A stretch of DNA of 64,000 nt from Isoetes taiwanensis (GCA_021234155.1 JAJEKV010000065.1:5660807-5724806); one strand, 5' to 3'. Shown: positions 45,587-56,239, counted from the first letter of the stretch. The notes: generated from the sequence alone by a model not told the origin. Made by a program: numbers and translations.

Positions 45587-47182
45587 TTAAATGCGATTAG
45601 CTTCAAATAATCGCACATGTTTGAAACCTCCTCGGCTTTGTTCATTGGTACCCATAGTCTCCAAGAAAGAATGCTTGCGTGCAAAATTAGCAAGGTAATA
45701 GATAAAGTAGGCTGCCCCTAAGAGATCAAAGTCTACCCTTGATTGCACCGTCTTAGTTCCATCTCTTTTTGGACCCCAATACAAATCATCATGCATGTAT
45801 GGATAGGCAAGCCTTTCATTCTCAATCGCCTTTTTGGCAGCAGCATCCATGCCTTTGTATGCCCACCGCTTCACTTCCATAGGCTCGCCTATTAACCGTT
45901 CTTCTCCCCAGTCACATATACCAATATAAACAGCCTGGGGGTCCGTGCATCCTCTCTCTTTCCCAAATTCAAAATGAAGCAAGACATTGCCCGGGTGCAA
46001 GTCCATGTGTAAATGGTGCTCTTTATGAAGCTTAAGCAAGCCGCTTAAAAACGACATAGTTAGATCACCCACTCTTTGAGCAACATATAACTCTTGCTTT
46101 CTTCGTTGCTCAAGCTTATGGACGCCGACCTCGACGGTGAGCTTATACCCTAATCTCTTAAATGCATGCCCAGCAAACTCATTATCTCCATGATGCACAA
46201 AAAGAGATGCACAAGAACCCCCATTCGGAAATATCAACCCCCGTTCTTTCCAACCCGGTTATGCGGCCAATGCAAATATGATAGACCCATGTCTAACCTG
46301 CATTTGTGATTCCCTCATGTTTTTCATCATGGCCTTTACTATCACATCAGGCCTGGCCGTACCTAACCGCACATCATCAATCTGAAATTTAACACAATAG
46401 GGTTCGTCTTTAAGAAAAGTAGAACCCAAGATATTGCCTTTGAATACCGTTCCATATGTTCCTGAACCAATTCTGGTCCTGTTGATTATTTGAGAGGAAT
46501 CCACCATTGCAAACCATATAGTCTTGGCATCTGCCCTTTTTCTTGCTTCCCACTCTTTATCAGTTTCACCAGGACGCTAGGCTCTAATAGTCTGTGCCAA
46601 CACTTTCTTAACTAGGTGGGGGGTTGATGGGTTTCCTTTCTAAGCTTTCGATTCGTCCAAGCTGTGTTCCATTCCACAGCCTTATCTTTCAAAGACTCTC
46701 TCAAGCGTGGACTAGTTAGATTTGCCACCGCGTGAATCATATTTCCAGTTGTACGGGATACATTGCCATCTATCCAAGCATACCTTTCAGTATCAATCTT
46801 TTCAGGTTCTAGGTCTATCATTCGAGGCCCAAAAGCTCTCTCAGCATCTCTCATGAGACTTGAGTGGAAGTCTAGCCATCCTTCAATGCATTGTAGTAAT
46901 CAACTCTAACTCAGATGGGGTGGCAGCACATATTCGCTCACAAAGCCAATTCATTAAAGCGGGTCTTAAGGAGGACCATGGCTGTTGGGGTCTTGATCTT
47001 TTCCTTTGCATCTTAGTAGAGGACTCGGCCTCTGGGTTCATGTGGGGCTCTGCTTCTACCCTAGGTCCTTCTTTAGGGCTCATGTGCGGCTCTGCTGCTT
47101 CTAGTCTAAGCCCGCCTAACTCTTGTGGTAGAAGAAACTGTGTATAGATAGCGATATGCCAACTGTAGCAAAGCAGCAACAA
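45587..47182 (-). pseudogene. Protein-kinase-like gene, decayed
   Basis: The kinase domain starts near 46507 with IINRTRIGSGTYGTVFKG (Gly-rich loop) and YCVKF with the likely ATP-binding Lys. An in-frame TAA at about 46260 interrupts it; the same frame goes on with HLHMDLHPGNVLLHF (catalytic Asp and Asn) and ICDWGEERL (DWG in place of DFG). It ends at 45587. HxDLHxGN is more like atypical or lipid/small-molecule kinases than plant receptor kinases. Upstream (47182-46612) there are protein-like frames with PHMSPKEGPRVEAEPHMNPE and GWLDFHSSLMRDAERAFGPR, joined by a frameshift. It is probably the N-terminal part of the same gene. Confidence 0.6.
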
Positions 47183-47189
47183 TACCTAA

Positions 47190-48250
47190 AAGTCGGGGGG
47201 AAAAAAAAACCCACTTTAGTGAGTGTCAATAAGCCGTGAAATGGTTCATTAATTTTCTAGTAAACTACTAAGTTTCAAGCTTGACGGTTATAGACACCCT
47301 ACTGAGTTTCAACTTGACGGTTATAGGCACTCTATGGTTAATCTACTGAGTTTGACAGTTACGATTAGCATTTCTCTCATTCTCTTCAACAAGTTTAACT
47401 TATGATCTGACCCAGCTACTGACTCCATTAGGAAACTCCCTCATAGAGGTTGGCGGCACTCAACTGAACATATTGCATAAGACCACCTAGCAAAGTCACG
47501 AATATTTAATGAAATATACGCCACTTCCTATATTAGTGTTGAACTTTCGTCAACAACACCGTTAGAAAATAGGGTATATCTCATTAAATATTCTTCTAAC
47601 CTTCCATAAGAGTACAACACCCATCTTTTAGCACCGCGTGACCAAAGCCAACAAGCGGTAGGAGAGGGCTATACACCTAAATGGGAGGTTGACCCTAGCA
47701 ATCCTCGACATCAGCAATGACACCCACCCTCGGCATGGCACAATTCAATGTGGCACGCCAGGGCGAAGGGTCATCCTCGACCAAGGATCACTCCGAACTA
47801 AAACCTAGTCTCTCTTAATGCACTCCCTACCCTAACTGCTACTGTTGTCGATGAAAGGGTAGGCAACCAAATTTCTCTTTCTTATTTTTTTATTTTTATT
47901 TTTTTTTTCATTATTTTTTTTTCCTTTTTTTATTGTTTCTGTTCTCTTTTTTTTTTTTTTTTTTTTTTTCATTATTTTTTTCACAAAAATCAGTCTGGGT
48001 TCGACCATAGAACGAGACGCTCACCATCGTCACGTCCCTCAATGGAGGGGGGCAACAGGCGAGGGCCTCACTTTGGAGGAACCCTAGACCTACAAGAAAA
48101 AAAAACAACAAAAAACTAACTAGGTTTGCCTAAAAACTAAGAAAAAATGAAAAAAAAAGGAAAAGGGGCACAGGTTGTGGAGGAGGGCGCAGGTGGTTTA
48201 CCTTCTTCTGCGCAAAAACAAAGAAAATGCGCCTCCTTATATATAAAGAA
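47190..48250. other. Non-coding stretch with homopolymer runs
   Basis: It holds a local repeat of TTGACGGTTATAG (near 47281 and 47313) and a T-rich tract at 47881-47985 followed by A-rich tracts to about 48165. Nothing coding was seen. Confidence 0.6.
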
Positions 48251-48253
48251 AAG

Positions 48254-48410
48254 TTCGCGTAAGCGAAAACTACTGTTTCGCTTATGCGAAACACGCTTCG
48301 CGTAAGCGAAACTTATAAACCAGCTTATGCGAACGAAAAAAAATTTCGCGTAAGCGAATATATCTGTTTCGCTTATGCGAAAGAAGTTTCGCGTAAGCGA
48401 AAATTAAGAC
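48254..48410. repeat. Array of TTCGCGTAAGCGAA hairpin units (right)
   Basis: Seven whole or partial units of the same palindrome as at 37808-38035 alternate in orientation; several carry a TTATGCG variant. The array lies upstream of the kinase-like gene and about 10 bp from the LINE fragment that starts near 48420. Confidence 0.92.
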
Positions 48411-48419
48411 TTCGTTTAT

Positions 48420-49081
48420 CAGCCCAGAGATTGGAGAATTTATATCCTCCTTTGGAGGATGTGGAAAGCTAGAAATTCTCTCATCTTTAAAGAAGAGATT
48501 GTGTGGCCCAAAACTGTCATTGAACAGTCAAAATTTGATATAAAATGGATTAATGAAGTATTCGGGTAACTTATATATTTCTTTGTGTTTTTCAGGAAAT
48601 ATTTTGGTGGGACAAAAGAAGATAGGATGGGACCGGATCAATTTGATGATTAATGCAATGTGGCTTTATCAGTTTGGAGCCAACCCTACGATATATCATG
48701 GAGATAACTGCCGATGCGACTGTTCTTGCTTCCAGAATTATGATTACAGAAGACTGCTCATTTGTGAGGCCGTGGATCTCACTGGGCGTTTCAACCCAGC
48801 AAAATTCCAGACATGCAACTGTCTGTATTGCCAATTCTGCTCGACTTCCAGAGGATTAGGGCGAAAATAGTGACCATATGGGATATTTCCGACCATCGAA
48901 CTTGCTGCCTTTTTTTCTACATGGTGAATGCATGCCTATAATATATGCATTCCTTGATATAATAGTCTTTTTTGAGACTTAGAGAATGCATACATATAAT
49001 ATTTGCATTCTCGCAATTTTTGTACCTACTCTTTCTACTTTAATATATATACTAAGCCTTCAATAAAAAAAAAAAAAAAAA
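48420..49081 (+). mobile_element. LINE 3' end fragment with poly(A)
   Basis: The fragment starts in the C-terminal part of ORF2 (WKARNSLIFKEEIVWPK, a typical post-zinc-finger block) and ends with AATAAA (49062) and a 17-A tail at 49065-49081. A second frame (48553-48867) is open for 105 codons with many Cys residues (CRCDCSCFQ) and may be chance. The tail points into the Copia leader, so this LINE inserted there. Confidence 0.75.
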
Positions 49082-49304
49082 CTTAAACTACGCCAAGTCG
49101 GGAGGAGATTTAAACTTTTAAACTGGAAAAAAAGTCAGCGAAAACAGGAAAGGTTTAAACTTTTACGCCGGTTTTTTCCGGCGGCCGGTATTATATACGA
49201 TAAATACATATTTTTCCCAAAAATACGTATTTTTGGACTTTATACGTCTGAAAAAATAATTTCATACGTACAGAACCTATCCCTGGGCTGGCCATATCCT
49301 TCTA
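49082..49304 (-). pseudogene. Copia leader and gag start
   Basis: Right after the primer-binding site the minus strand reads ATGGCCAGCCCAGGGATAGG, a plausible gag start. It is open for about 58 codons before a stop near the LINE tail. No gag motif is left. Confidence 0.4.
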
Positions 49305-49318
49305 GCTCTGATACCACC
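49305..49318 (-). other. Copia primer-binding site (initiator Met tRNA)
   Basis: TGGTATCAGAGC on the minus strand is complementary to the 3' end of plant initiator methionine tRNA, the usual Copia primer. It lies directly after the 5' LTR and marks the direction of the element. Confidence 0.9.
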
Positions 49319-49654
49319 GCAATCTCGGTATGAGAGCCCACACGCCGCTTCTCGCCTTATCCCCGACAAAATTTCAATCACCCTTCACCGATTTATCTCC
49401 TTCTTGCTTTACTCACTCCACCTAATCGATCACTGTTGCCCTTCTTCTATCGCCCGGCTCTCTTTTGTTCACTTATTTGAGGCGCTCAATGCCCTGCATA
49501 GTCTGTTCCGTTTCACGCCTCAAAAAGAAAACGTCACCCCCCTTTTCGTCCGTTACTATATCCTGTCATTATTACCCAGATATCTCCACCGCATTCTATT
49601 ATAAGACAACGTGTCCACGCCATGCCATCTTCAGCATAAAGGCTAAATCCAACA
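49319..49654 (-). mobile_element. Copia 5' LTR
   Basis: It begins TGTTGGATTTAGCC at 49654 and ends at the primer-binding site. It pairs with the 3' LTR at 34313-34641. With both LTRs, a primer site, a purine tract and a matching flank repeat, the whole element spans 34313-49654, most of it later insertions. Confidence 0.82.
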
Positions 49655-49660
49655 TCTGTC
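49655..49660. repeat. Right flank repeat of the Copia element
   Basis: TCTGTC matches 34307-34312. Confidence 0.7.
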
Positions 49661-49992
49661 ACATACCATAGCCCTCCAAAATGTGCTAACATTATCAAAT
49701 GTCATGTTCTTGGCTTGACATATCCCAGCATGAGCTTCAGCTGCGCACACACCACAATTGCATGAACAATTTTCATGGAGTCTTGACCTCATCAAATTAA
49801 ATGCCTGCTTGTACAGATCTGATTGCTCATGTTTCATGCAACAACATGTGTTTCTTTCCCTTAGCTTTCTAATGCAAGAAGGTTTTAAGTATTCAAATTG
49901 CTTAGCTAAGCCCAATCCTAAACAATCATTCTCACGTCGGTCTCTTGCTATAGCAATACGTAGATGAGGTCACGAGTCAATTGCCACTTAAA
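49661..49992 (-). pseudogene. Transposase-like gene, middle part (exon 2)
   Basis: An acceptor with a T-tract (TTTTTTTTTTAG) ends at 49993. The frame LGLAKQFEYLKPSCIRKLRE and RNTCCCMKHEQSDLYKQAFN leads to CSCNCGVCAAEAHAGICQAK and STFWRAMVC. The Cys clusters and the RERxxCxCxxHE pattern belong to the same protein as 33038-34306. The Copia element sits between STFWRAMVC and the continuing NEWHKLRCIKSDCGNCG. Confidence 0.6.
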
Positions 49993-50098
49993 CTAAAAAA
50001 AAAATTAAAACATCCAAGTACAAGTCACTTCTTCCTAGCATATTAATAAAGAGATTTAATGCATTTAGAATGAAACTCGTTGCATGCCATTATCACTT

Positions 50099-50172
50099 TG
50101 CTTTCATTGAGAGTCGAACTCAAGACCTACCGCTTACTAAACGAGTGCTCTAACCAACTGAGTTACAAAGGC
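50099..50172 (-). tRNA. tRNA-Thr (AGT)-like sequence, probably decayed
   Basis: The minus strand folds as a cloverleaf of 73 nt plus a discriminator A. The T arm is perfect (TTGAG-TTCGACT-CTCAA), the anticodon loop is TTAGTAA with anticodon AGT, and an A box (TAACTCAGTTGGTTAGA) is clear. The acceptor stem has one mismatch and two G-T pairs, and the D and anticodon stems have mismatches. It is very close to plant nuclear tRNA-Thr(AGT). The mismatches suggest a pseudogene or the head of a tRNA-derived SINE. Confidence 0.65.
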
Positions 50173-50224
50173 TTCAACACCTAAGATTAAAACAAAATAT
50201 ATCACTTTGACCTCCACTTTCTTT

Positions 50225-50275
50225 TTGCACACTCGATGGGACTAGAACCCATAATCTCTTAATTAGAAGTCAAAT
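50225..50275 (-). pseudogene. 3' part of a tRNA-Arg (TCT)-like sequence
   Basis: GACTTCTAATTAAGAGATTA then TGGGTTCTAGTCCCATCGAG and TGTGCA look like the anticodon arm (TCT), T arm and acceptor strand of tRNA-Arg. The 5' half cannot be recognised. It lies about 55 bp from the tRNA-Thr-like sequence on the same strand. Confidence 0.45.
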
Positions 50276-50300
50276 TTTACAGTGAAATAAAATTATTCAC

Positions 50301-50327
50301 CTCATTACATTACATTACATTACATAC
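50301..50327. repeat. (ATTAC)n microsatellite
   Basis: Five tandem ATTAC units. Confidence 0.85.
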
Positions 50328-50673
50328 AAATCTTTTACATATTCAAGACCCTAAACTCCCACACATACATGTATATTCTGACATGAATTTTATTTCATTT
50401 ACTATGAAGTCACATAATTTCTTGACAATTAATACATCTCCACACTAATTTCTTCTTAGTTACTGCCTACATCTACAATACATCCAGAATATACATGTAA
50501 ACAAATATACATGTACGTGTTGCCATGAAATAAGAGCAAACTAGTGCAGACTGCATCTACATTACATTCAAAAAGTAAAGAAATCTGTTACAAACTTTAC
50601 ATCAGTGTTACAAAATAAAAAACATCTTTATTCTGCAAAAAAAGATGCAATTATAGCTAAATTACAGTCGTAC

Positions 50674-51409
50674 CTGTGTAATGTCAATATATTGAATTGG
50701 TTGTGTCCTCTTCTTCATGACATCTCTAATTTTTGGTGAAACCTTTGAGTTATCTAACCAAAACTGAGCAACCATATCCTTCATAGCCTGATCTATAGTA
50801 TTTGTTCTTGGATTTCGACCTGCTAATGCCCACAGATTTGTTCCACCTAGTGACATTCTTTTCCTTCTCTCCACTGCTAGTTTCATATTTCTAGGATGTA
50901 TTTTCAGCAACTTAGCTGCTAGTGAAGTCTTCTGTAATTCTCCTTCCTCTCCAACCACCATAGATAGTACAGAATGCTTTGCAACAAGTTTGCCATTGCT
51001 ATTTGCATGTTTGACATCTTGGAGGCCATCCTTTAAATTCTTTACCAGATCTGTTTTCACGATAGCCTCTTGAGGCTCCAATGACTGGCTCAAATAGGAA
51101 TTGCAATCTTTTGTCCTGCAATAATCTTCTTGCAAATATACTTTGTCGTTTTGGATTCAAATTAGATACCTCATTCATTATGAGATTTACAGCAGCATTC
51201 ACCTTTCTTCTAATTGGCTTTGTCAAGTATCCACCCCTACAAACCCTCTGTTTCGATTTTCTTTGCCTGCTTGTAACAGTGCTTTCCGAAACTTCATCAA
51301 CAGGAGGATTGAAATCGGAACCCGATGCTGACCTCGAAGTGCTTGCATGATAGTCCAATCCTTCTTCCATAGTTTCTTCTTCAACTGGTGCTTTAAGACA
51401 TCGATCCAT
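50674..51409 (-). pseudogene. Transposase-like gene, N-terminal exon
   Basis: The likely start is the ATG at 51409 (MDRCLKAPVEEETMEEGLDY). It is followed by a Ser/Thr-rich linker, a basic block (RQRKSKQRVCRGGYLTKPIR) and NAAVNLIMNEVSNLNPKRQS. After a frameshift near 51095 the frame reads SLAAKLLKIHPRNMKLAVER, LGGTNLWALAGRNPRTNTID and AQFWLDNSKVSPKIRDVMKK. It ends at a GTACGA donor. The basic N-terminus would suit DNA binding. Together with 49661-49992 and 33038-34306 this is one gene; all parts are on the minus strand in the right order. Confidence 0.55.
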
Positions 51410-51824
51410 TCTGCAGAAAGGGGATACAACATCCTGCACAAAAAATCAGATTATTAACCAGATTTGTATTACTGCTTGAAGGGATTTGTATTACTGCTTG
51501 AAGGAAAGGGATTTCAATTTCTTCAAGATACATTTGTTTCTTGAAATGCATTCGATTTAGGAGCAGGTATAATCGATTCGGGGCAAGTTTTCCTTGAGGT
51601 AGAATCCGGAGCCATGTTTGATCGATTGAGGAAAGTTCAAAATGTGCGCCAAGATTTCGGGAGGATTTGGTATAATCATGGAGAATATTGTACGTCAACC
51701 GCCTTTATTAATGATAGGCAACTCCATGTAAAATTCAAAATGTACATTACAAACACTTTAACCCAGTTCAAATTTCTACATCAACATACAAAAAAAATTC
51801 AATCACCCTTTCATGCTCCTACCC

Positions 51825-52400
51825 TCCACCCTTTTCCTGTTCCTTTTTTTCCCTTCTGTTTTCCTCCTTTTCCCATCCTTCCCTCCTCCCTTTCGCTTTT
51901 GTTGCTCCTTTTTTGGACTGCTATTAAAAATACTGAGAAGGTATCAGAAATTACTCAGGTAAAAATGCAGGACCAATGACATGGAGACTGACTCACCCCT
52001 TCCATCTTCTCTTTTTTCTCGTGCCCTTTCCCCCTTCCCTTTTTCCCTTTCCCCATTCCCTCTTACCCTTTTTCTCGTGCCCTTTTTCCCAGGTTCCTTA
52101 CTCTTGTTTCCCCCTCCCTTTTTCTCTTTCCTTTTCCTTTTCCTTTCCGTACCCTTTTTCCATTCTCTTCTCCAGTTCCTTTTTATGTTCCCCTTTTTCC
52201 CTTCTTTTTCCCTCCTTTCCCTCCCTTTCTCACTTCCCTTTTTCTCGGTGCCTTTTTTCCCTTCTCTTTTTCCCATGCCCTTTTTTCCTTCCCTTTTTTC
52301 TATGCCCTTTTTGCTTTTCTTCTTTTCCCGTGGCTTTTTGCCCTTTATGTTCCCCATTTCCTCCTCCCTTTTCCTTTTTCCCCTTTTTCCTTTTCTCTCA
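51825..52400. repeat. Pyrimidine-rich low-complexity tract
   Basis: Over about 570 bp the plus strand is almost all C and T (CCCTTTTTCCC-like units), broken at 51905-52000 by ordinary sequence. Open frames here are artefacts of composition. Confidence 0.9.
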
Positions 52401-52434
52401 AGAGATCAAAACATGATCAATCATAATGATGGAA

Positions 52435-52502
52435 AGTCGTACTATAAATCTTGGCCTTCGGATGCAATCAGATAATCTCGGCCATTCAAATTAGGACTTG
52501 AT
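52435..52502 (-). mobile_element. Possible Helitron 5' subterminal region
   Basis: The plus strand reads AATCTCGGCCATTCAAATTA and GGACTTGATCC. This resembles the inner side of the 5' end of the complete Helitron (AAATCTGGGCCGTCTATTTTAGGG near 27735). It stops next to another Helitron 3' end at about 52505. Confidence 0.4.
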
Positions 52503-52504
52503 CC

Positions 52505-52690
52505 AAGGTAACGGTGCCCAGCGTTGCTGAGCATAAGTTAAAAACATATATATGACATTCAAGTGAATGATGAGATGCCCTAATATATTGGTTTTAGCTC
52601 ATTATTCCTTAATCAATAAGCCCAGGGATGCTGGGCATAATTTGGGAATGCAACTATTACTATACTAGTAAGGGTGCCCAGCGTTGCTGG
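52505..52690 (-). mobile_element. Cluster of Helitron 3' ends
   Basis: Three hairpins of the GCCCAGCGTTGCTGGGC type lie at about 52516-52536, 52618-52640 and 52675-52695. The last is perfect and has CTAG at 52665-52668 with TAAGGGT between, the exact 3' end pattern in minus orientation. The other two are eroded. They indicate repeated Helitron insertion at, or next to, existing ends. Confidence 0.7.
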
Positions 52691-52699
52691 GCATAATTT

Positions 52700-55560
52700 T
52701 GGAAGCTATAAATGTTGGGAACTTGTGCATTTGTATATTCAGTAACTTCTAGACCATTGGAACTGTGCACGTGCATACAATAACTTTTAAGCCATTGGAT
52801 CATTTAGGGAACCTGTAAATTGCAAGTAGCCATGTCTATGAGATGTTGATGTCTATGGGTTGTTGATGTCTATGCGTTGTTGGGCATATGTTGGGATCAA
52901 GGAGGACTCCATTAGGCAGCTACTCTAGAATATGCAATCTGAAAGCCTACATGTTGCATAGACCTAAATATCTGGAATGAGTTCTTTAAATAAAAGACGA
53001 ATGGCATCATGACCATGCATATTTATGCTTGCAAGCAATAGTGTCAATGATGTGTAATCATGTATAGGCATTCTGCTATATCTATGGGCTCCACATTTCC
53101 ATACATGCTAATAACTTTATTGCAATTAACACGTAGGTCACAACTATTTTGTACAATGCTTACCCTTTGGCAAAATTGCAGTTCAAACATGACCATGTAA
53201 GTTGGTTGTGTATATGCTTACTGTTTGGCAAAATTGTAGGGCATGCATCAAGCATGACCATGTAAGTAGGTTCGATGTAAGTTGGTTTTGTTGGAACTAT
53301 ACTTTCTAAGCATTTCTTGAAGAAGTTGTTTGTGCATTATGAGTTTGCCTTGTCATACTTTAAATTTCCACATCTGTACATATTTGTGAGTGCGGCACCA
53401 ACAAAAAGATCTACCCCTAAGCCGTCAAATGTGATGGATGGCTTCATGTACTCTCTTGCCCTCAGCAAGGGGCTTCATGTATTTTCTTGCCCTTAGCAAG
53501 GTTTTCAAGCCCTGGTCAAGGTTTTCAAGCCCTGAACATGTACCAAGGAAAGTCATGCCCACATACAAATTTATGAGATTGTTCCCAATTTAACATCCAT
53601 ATTTAAGTTGTGCTTTTTGTATTGTGCTTTTTGTGTTATTTCCATAAGCCAATGTTTATAATCCAGAGGTTAGAAAGTAATATAGGGCAGCTCAATTTCT
53701 GCCATGCATTCACTATATCTTTCCTCTTACATAGTTATTTGGGGTCGTGGCTCACTTTTTGCGACTCCAATTTTGCAATCCTAGAATCCTGCACAGTATT
53801 TTTCTCTTTCTCTGTTGTAATTTTCTAAACTTTGGGTTATGAGATTGAAATAGCCAAAGAGGGTACTTGGAGTTATTTTGGGCGCAATTTTAGATTATCT
53901 TAAGGTAGATGCTGCTTCTTAGATGCATATGCTCTGTTTAATGATGTGTGATAGCCAACACAGATGTTTGCGGTGATTAAATCTAGTTAAATCTATCTTG
54001 CTTCCAGGGAAATGCATTATCATTTGGACATCATAGTTTAGTTGCTCAAGTATAATCAATTAATATAACCAAACTGGTGTAGATCATAGCTTGAACTTCT
54101 TGTACACTTCTATTATTGATGCTAATAATAGTGGAAATCAGAAGAGAATGGAAGAAAGACCCTATAAAGCCATGCACCTCTTCTTAGAAGTAAAATTAGT
54201 CTACCTGATAGAATTCTGCAGTACATCCTCACAATAATGCTCAGAATTTCTGCGGAGCCAAATCAAAATAGTTTAAACAAAATTCAGCAATACATCCTCA
54301 AAATAATGCTCAGAGTCTTGGTGTGGGCAAGCCAGAATAATTTAGAGCCTTATATTTGTGACACATGCTCAACATGTTTTTTTTTTTTAATTTCACTGAA
54401 TCACTTGCTTTGTAACAGCCACACTGCCAGGGCCGCGGTTTGAAACTGGATATGGATGCACACGTTTAGGAACCGGACTCTCATGTCAACATGGCTTTAA
54501 ACTTTAAACCCTTCGTCCTTGTAGTCATAAAATAACCAATGAAAAAACAGAAAATAAAATGCTCTGAAACTTTCTACAGATAACGCAAATGATTAGATTC
54601 TCACTTAATTAGCAAGGTCCTTTAGCATGAAAAATGGAATTTAAGCTGGAGTGCAGAACATGGCCAGCAAGAATATTCTATATTCATCTGCTTATTGAAG
54701 CGCCCATGAGTCAGATCGCATTAAAACGGGCGAAAAAAATGACATGTTGCAGCAAAGAACATGCTGGAACGATTCTGACCCAAGAAGGGGAGACTCATTC
54801 TGTTTTGTTCAATCAAGAAAATAGGTAAGGATCGTATCTGGGTTGTTTGTTTTCGTGATAAAAAGAAACAGAGCTGTTGCACACATTTAACTGATTGCTT
54901 CAGATGCCTTGTACAATCACATGATGACATGCATGTCCTGTACATATAAAAGTTGAAAGAGATACAAAGGACTTTTTATAAGGCAGAGCAACTAACCTGT
55001 ATATATATGTGTAGCAACAGTAGCAATTTTAATGTCATGTTATGTCTGGCATGACGTAAAAATGACGTAGTGTAGCCAAAAACATTTACAAACCTTGTTG
55101 ATGTCCTTGCAAGCATGGCCTTACCTGTAAGTCAATATAAAAGAAAGATTAATTTTCACCAATCCATGTCTTAGAATCCATTTTTGACTCTTGCCTAACA
55201 TTTATAGAATGCAATTTTTCCATCAATAGCACATTGTTTTCTCCAATCTACACCACATGAGATGGCCCCAGCAAAGCCACTAAAACTATGCTTTTTTGGC
55301 GTTAGGACTAAGATTGCCAAGCTTTGCAACTAAGAGTAACCAGTGTCATGCTCCCTCTTTTTGTAAGAAGAATCATGAGTAAGGCCAGCTCAGCCTGTTA
55401 ATATTAGTAGGCATGGAAATTAAAGAGAGATGAAGGTAAAATATCATGCAGGGCATTCACCTTAAGATTCTCAGGATTGAGCCATTTACTTAAATGGCCC
55501 TGCACCTTTTATCCTGAAATTGATTTACGATTCTTGCAAATGGTTAACCTGCATAAAACA
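52700..55560. other. Interior of the second Helitron, no clear coding sequence
   Basis: AT-rich sequence with short local duplications: TGTCTATG[GC]GTTGTTG near 52848-52880, GTTTTCAAGCCCTG twice near 53501-53535, and ATACATCCTCA[CA]AATAATGC near 54223 and 54291. No exon could be called. Confidence 0.5.
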
Positions 55561-55611
55561 ACAGATGCAACTAAGGCATTATTTCAAATGCATCATGCAA
55601 GAAGATATTAC

Positions 55612-56112
55612 CTGACGATTTCAAATGCACAAAAAACATCACGACTCCAACTAATGGAATCACGTGCTATCACTCGGATTCGGGAACTGGAACCATCGAA
55701 AGCGATCCTTCCATTATGCAGATCCTCTAACCTTGCCAAATCCGAAATTTTCTGTTCTGCTTGATGATCTCTGCCTAACCGCAGGTTGCTTGCATGAGCA
55801 ACTAAAATAGGTCTCACCATAAAATACTACTAAACCCTAACCTGCGCCAGCTGTTCTTATGATTATCAGCATTGCTCTTCTTATGATTCCTTGCTAAACC
55901 TGCCACGATCCTCCGAGCTACCATAATGGGCCTGGCCAAAACCAAACCAAATAAAAACGGCAGGGAAAAATCCCAAAACGCCTATAGTCTGGAGCAAGAT
56001 CCGTTGCTTGCCCGGTTGAGGGCCCAGCAGGCCGATTCTGCTGAGCCATGAGAGCCAACTTAGGGATTCGTCTGGGAGGTGCCGGAGTAGCCTCGCTCCC
56101 TTCGCCTGCCAT
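55612..56112 (-). pseudogene. Gene-like exons inside the second Helitron, unidentified
   Basis: A first exon appears to start at the ATG at 56112 (AGCATCCATGGCAGG context). It is open for 64 codons, rich in Pro/Ala/Arg (MAGEGSEATPAPPRRIPKLA, then DLAPDYRRFGIF). A second open stretch ends at a clear donor at 55611 and reads DLARLEDLHNGRIAFDGSSS, then IRVIARDSISWSRDVF. I do not recognise the protein and could not join the exons. Position and orientation suggest gene capture by the Helitron. Confidence 0.35.
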
Positions 56113-56239
56113 GGATGCTGCTGCAATCGTCGCCGCCTCAGGCCGCCGCCCTCGCTAACCCTAGCGAAAAAAAAACCCAAGTTTTAAGAATATGACGTGG
56201 CATCATCTCCTCCATTGGCTTGATCAAATCTGGCGCGTC

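Noticed and set aside
48553-48870. A Cys-rich 105-aa ORF as a zinc-finger gene
   Set aside because: It lies in the 3' region of a LINE fragment, the Cys spacing fits no known finger, and an overlapping frame is equally open.
51944-52475. Long open frames of up to 164 codons on both strands
   Set aside because: They arise from the pyrimidine-rich tract (poly Ser/Phe/Pro/Leu on one strand, poly Lys/Glu/Gly on the other) and have no protein-like complexity.
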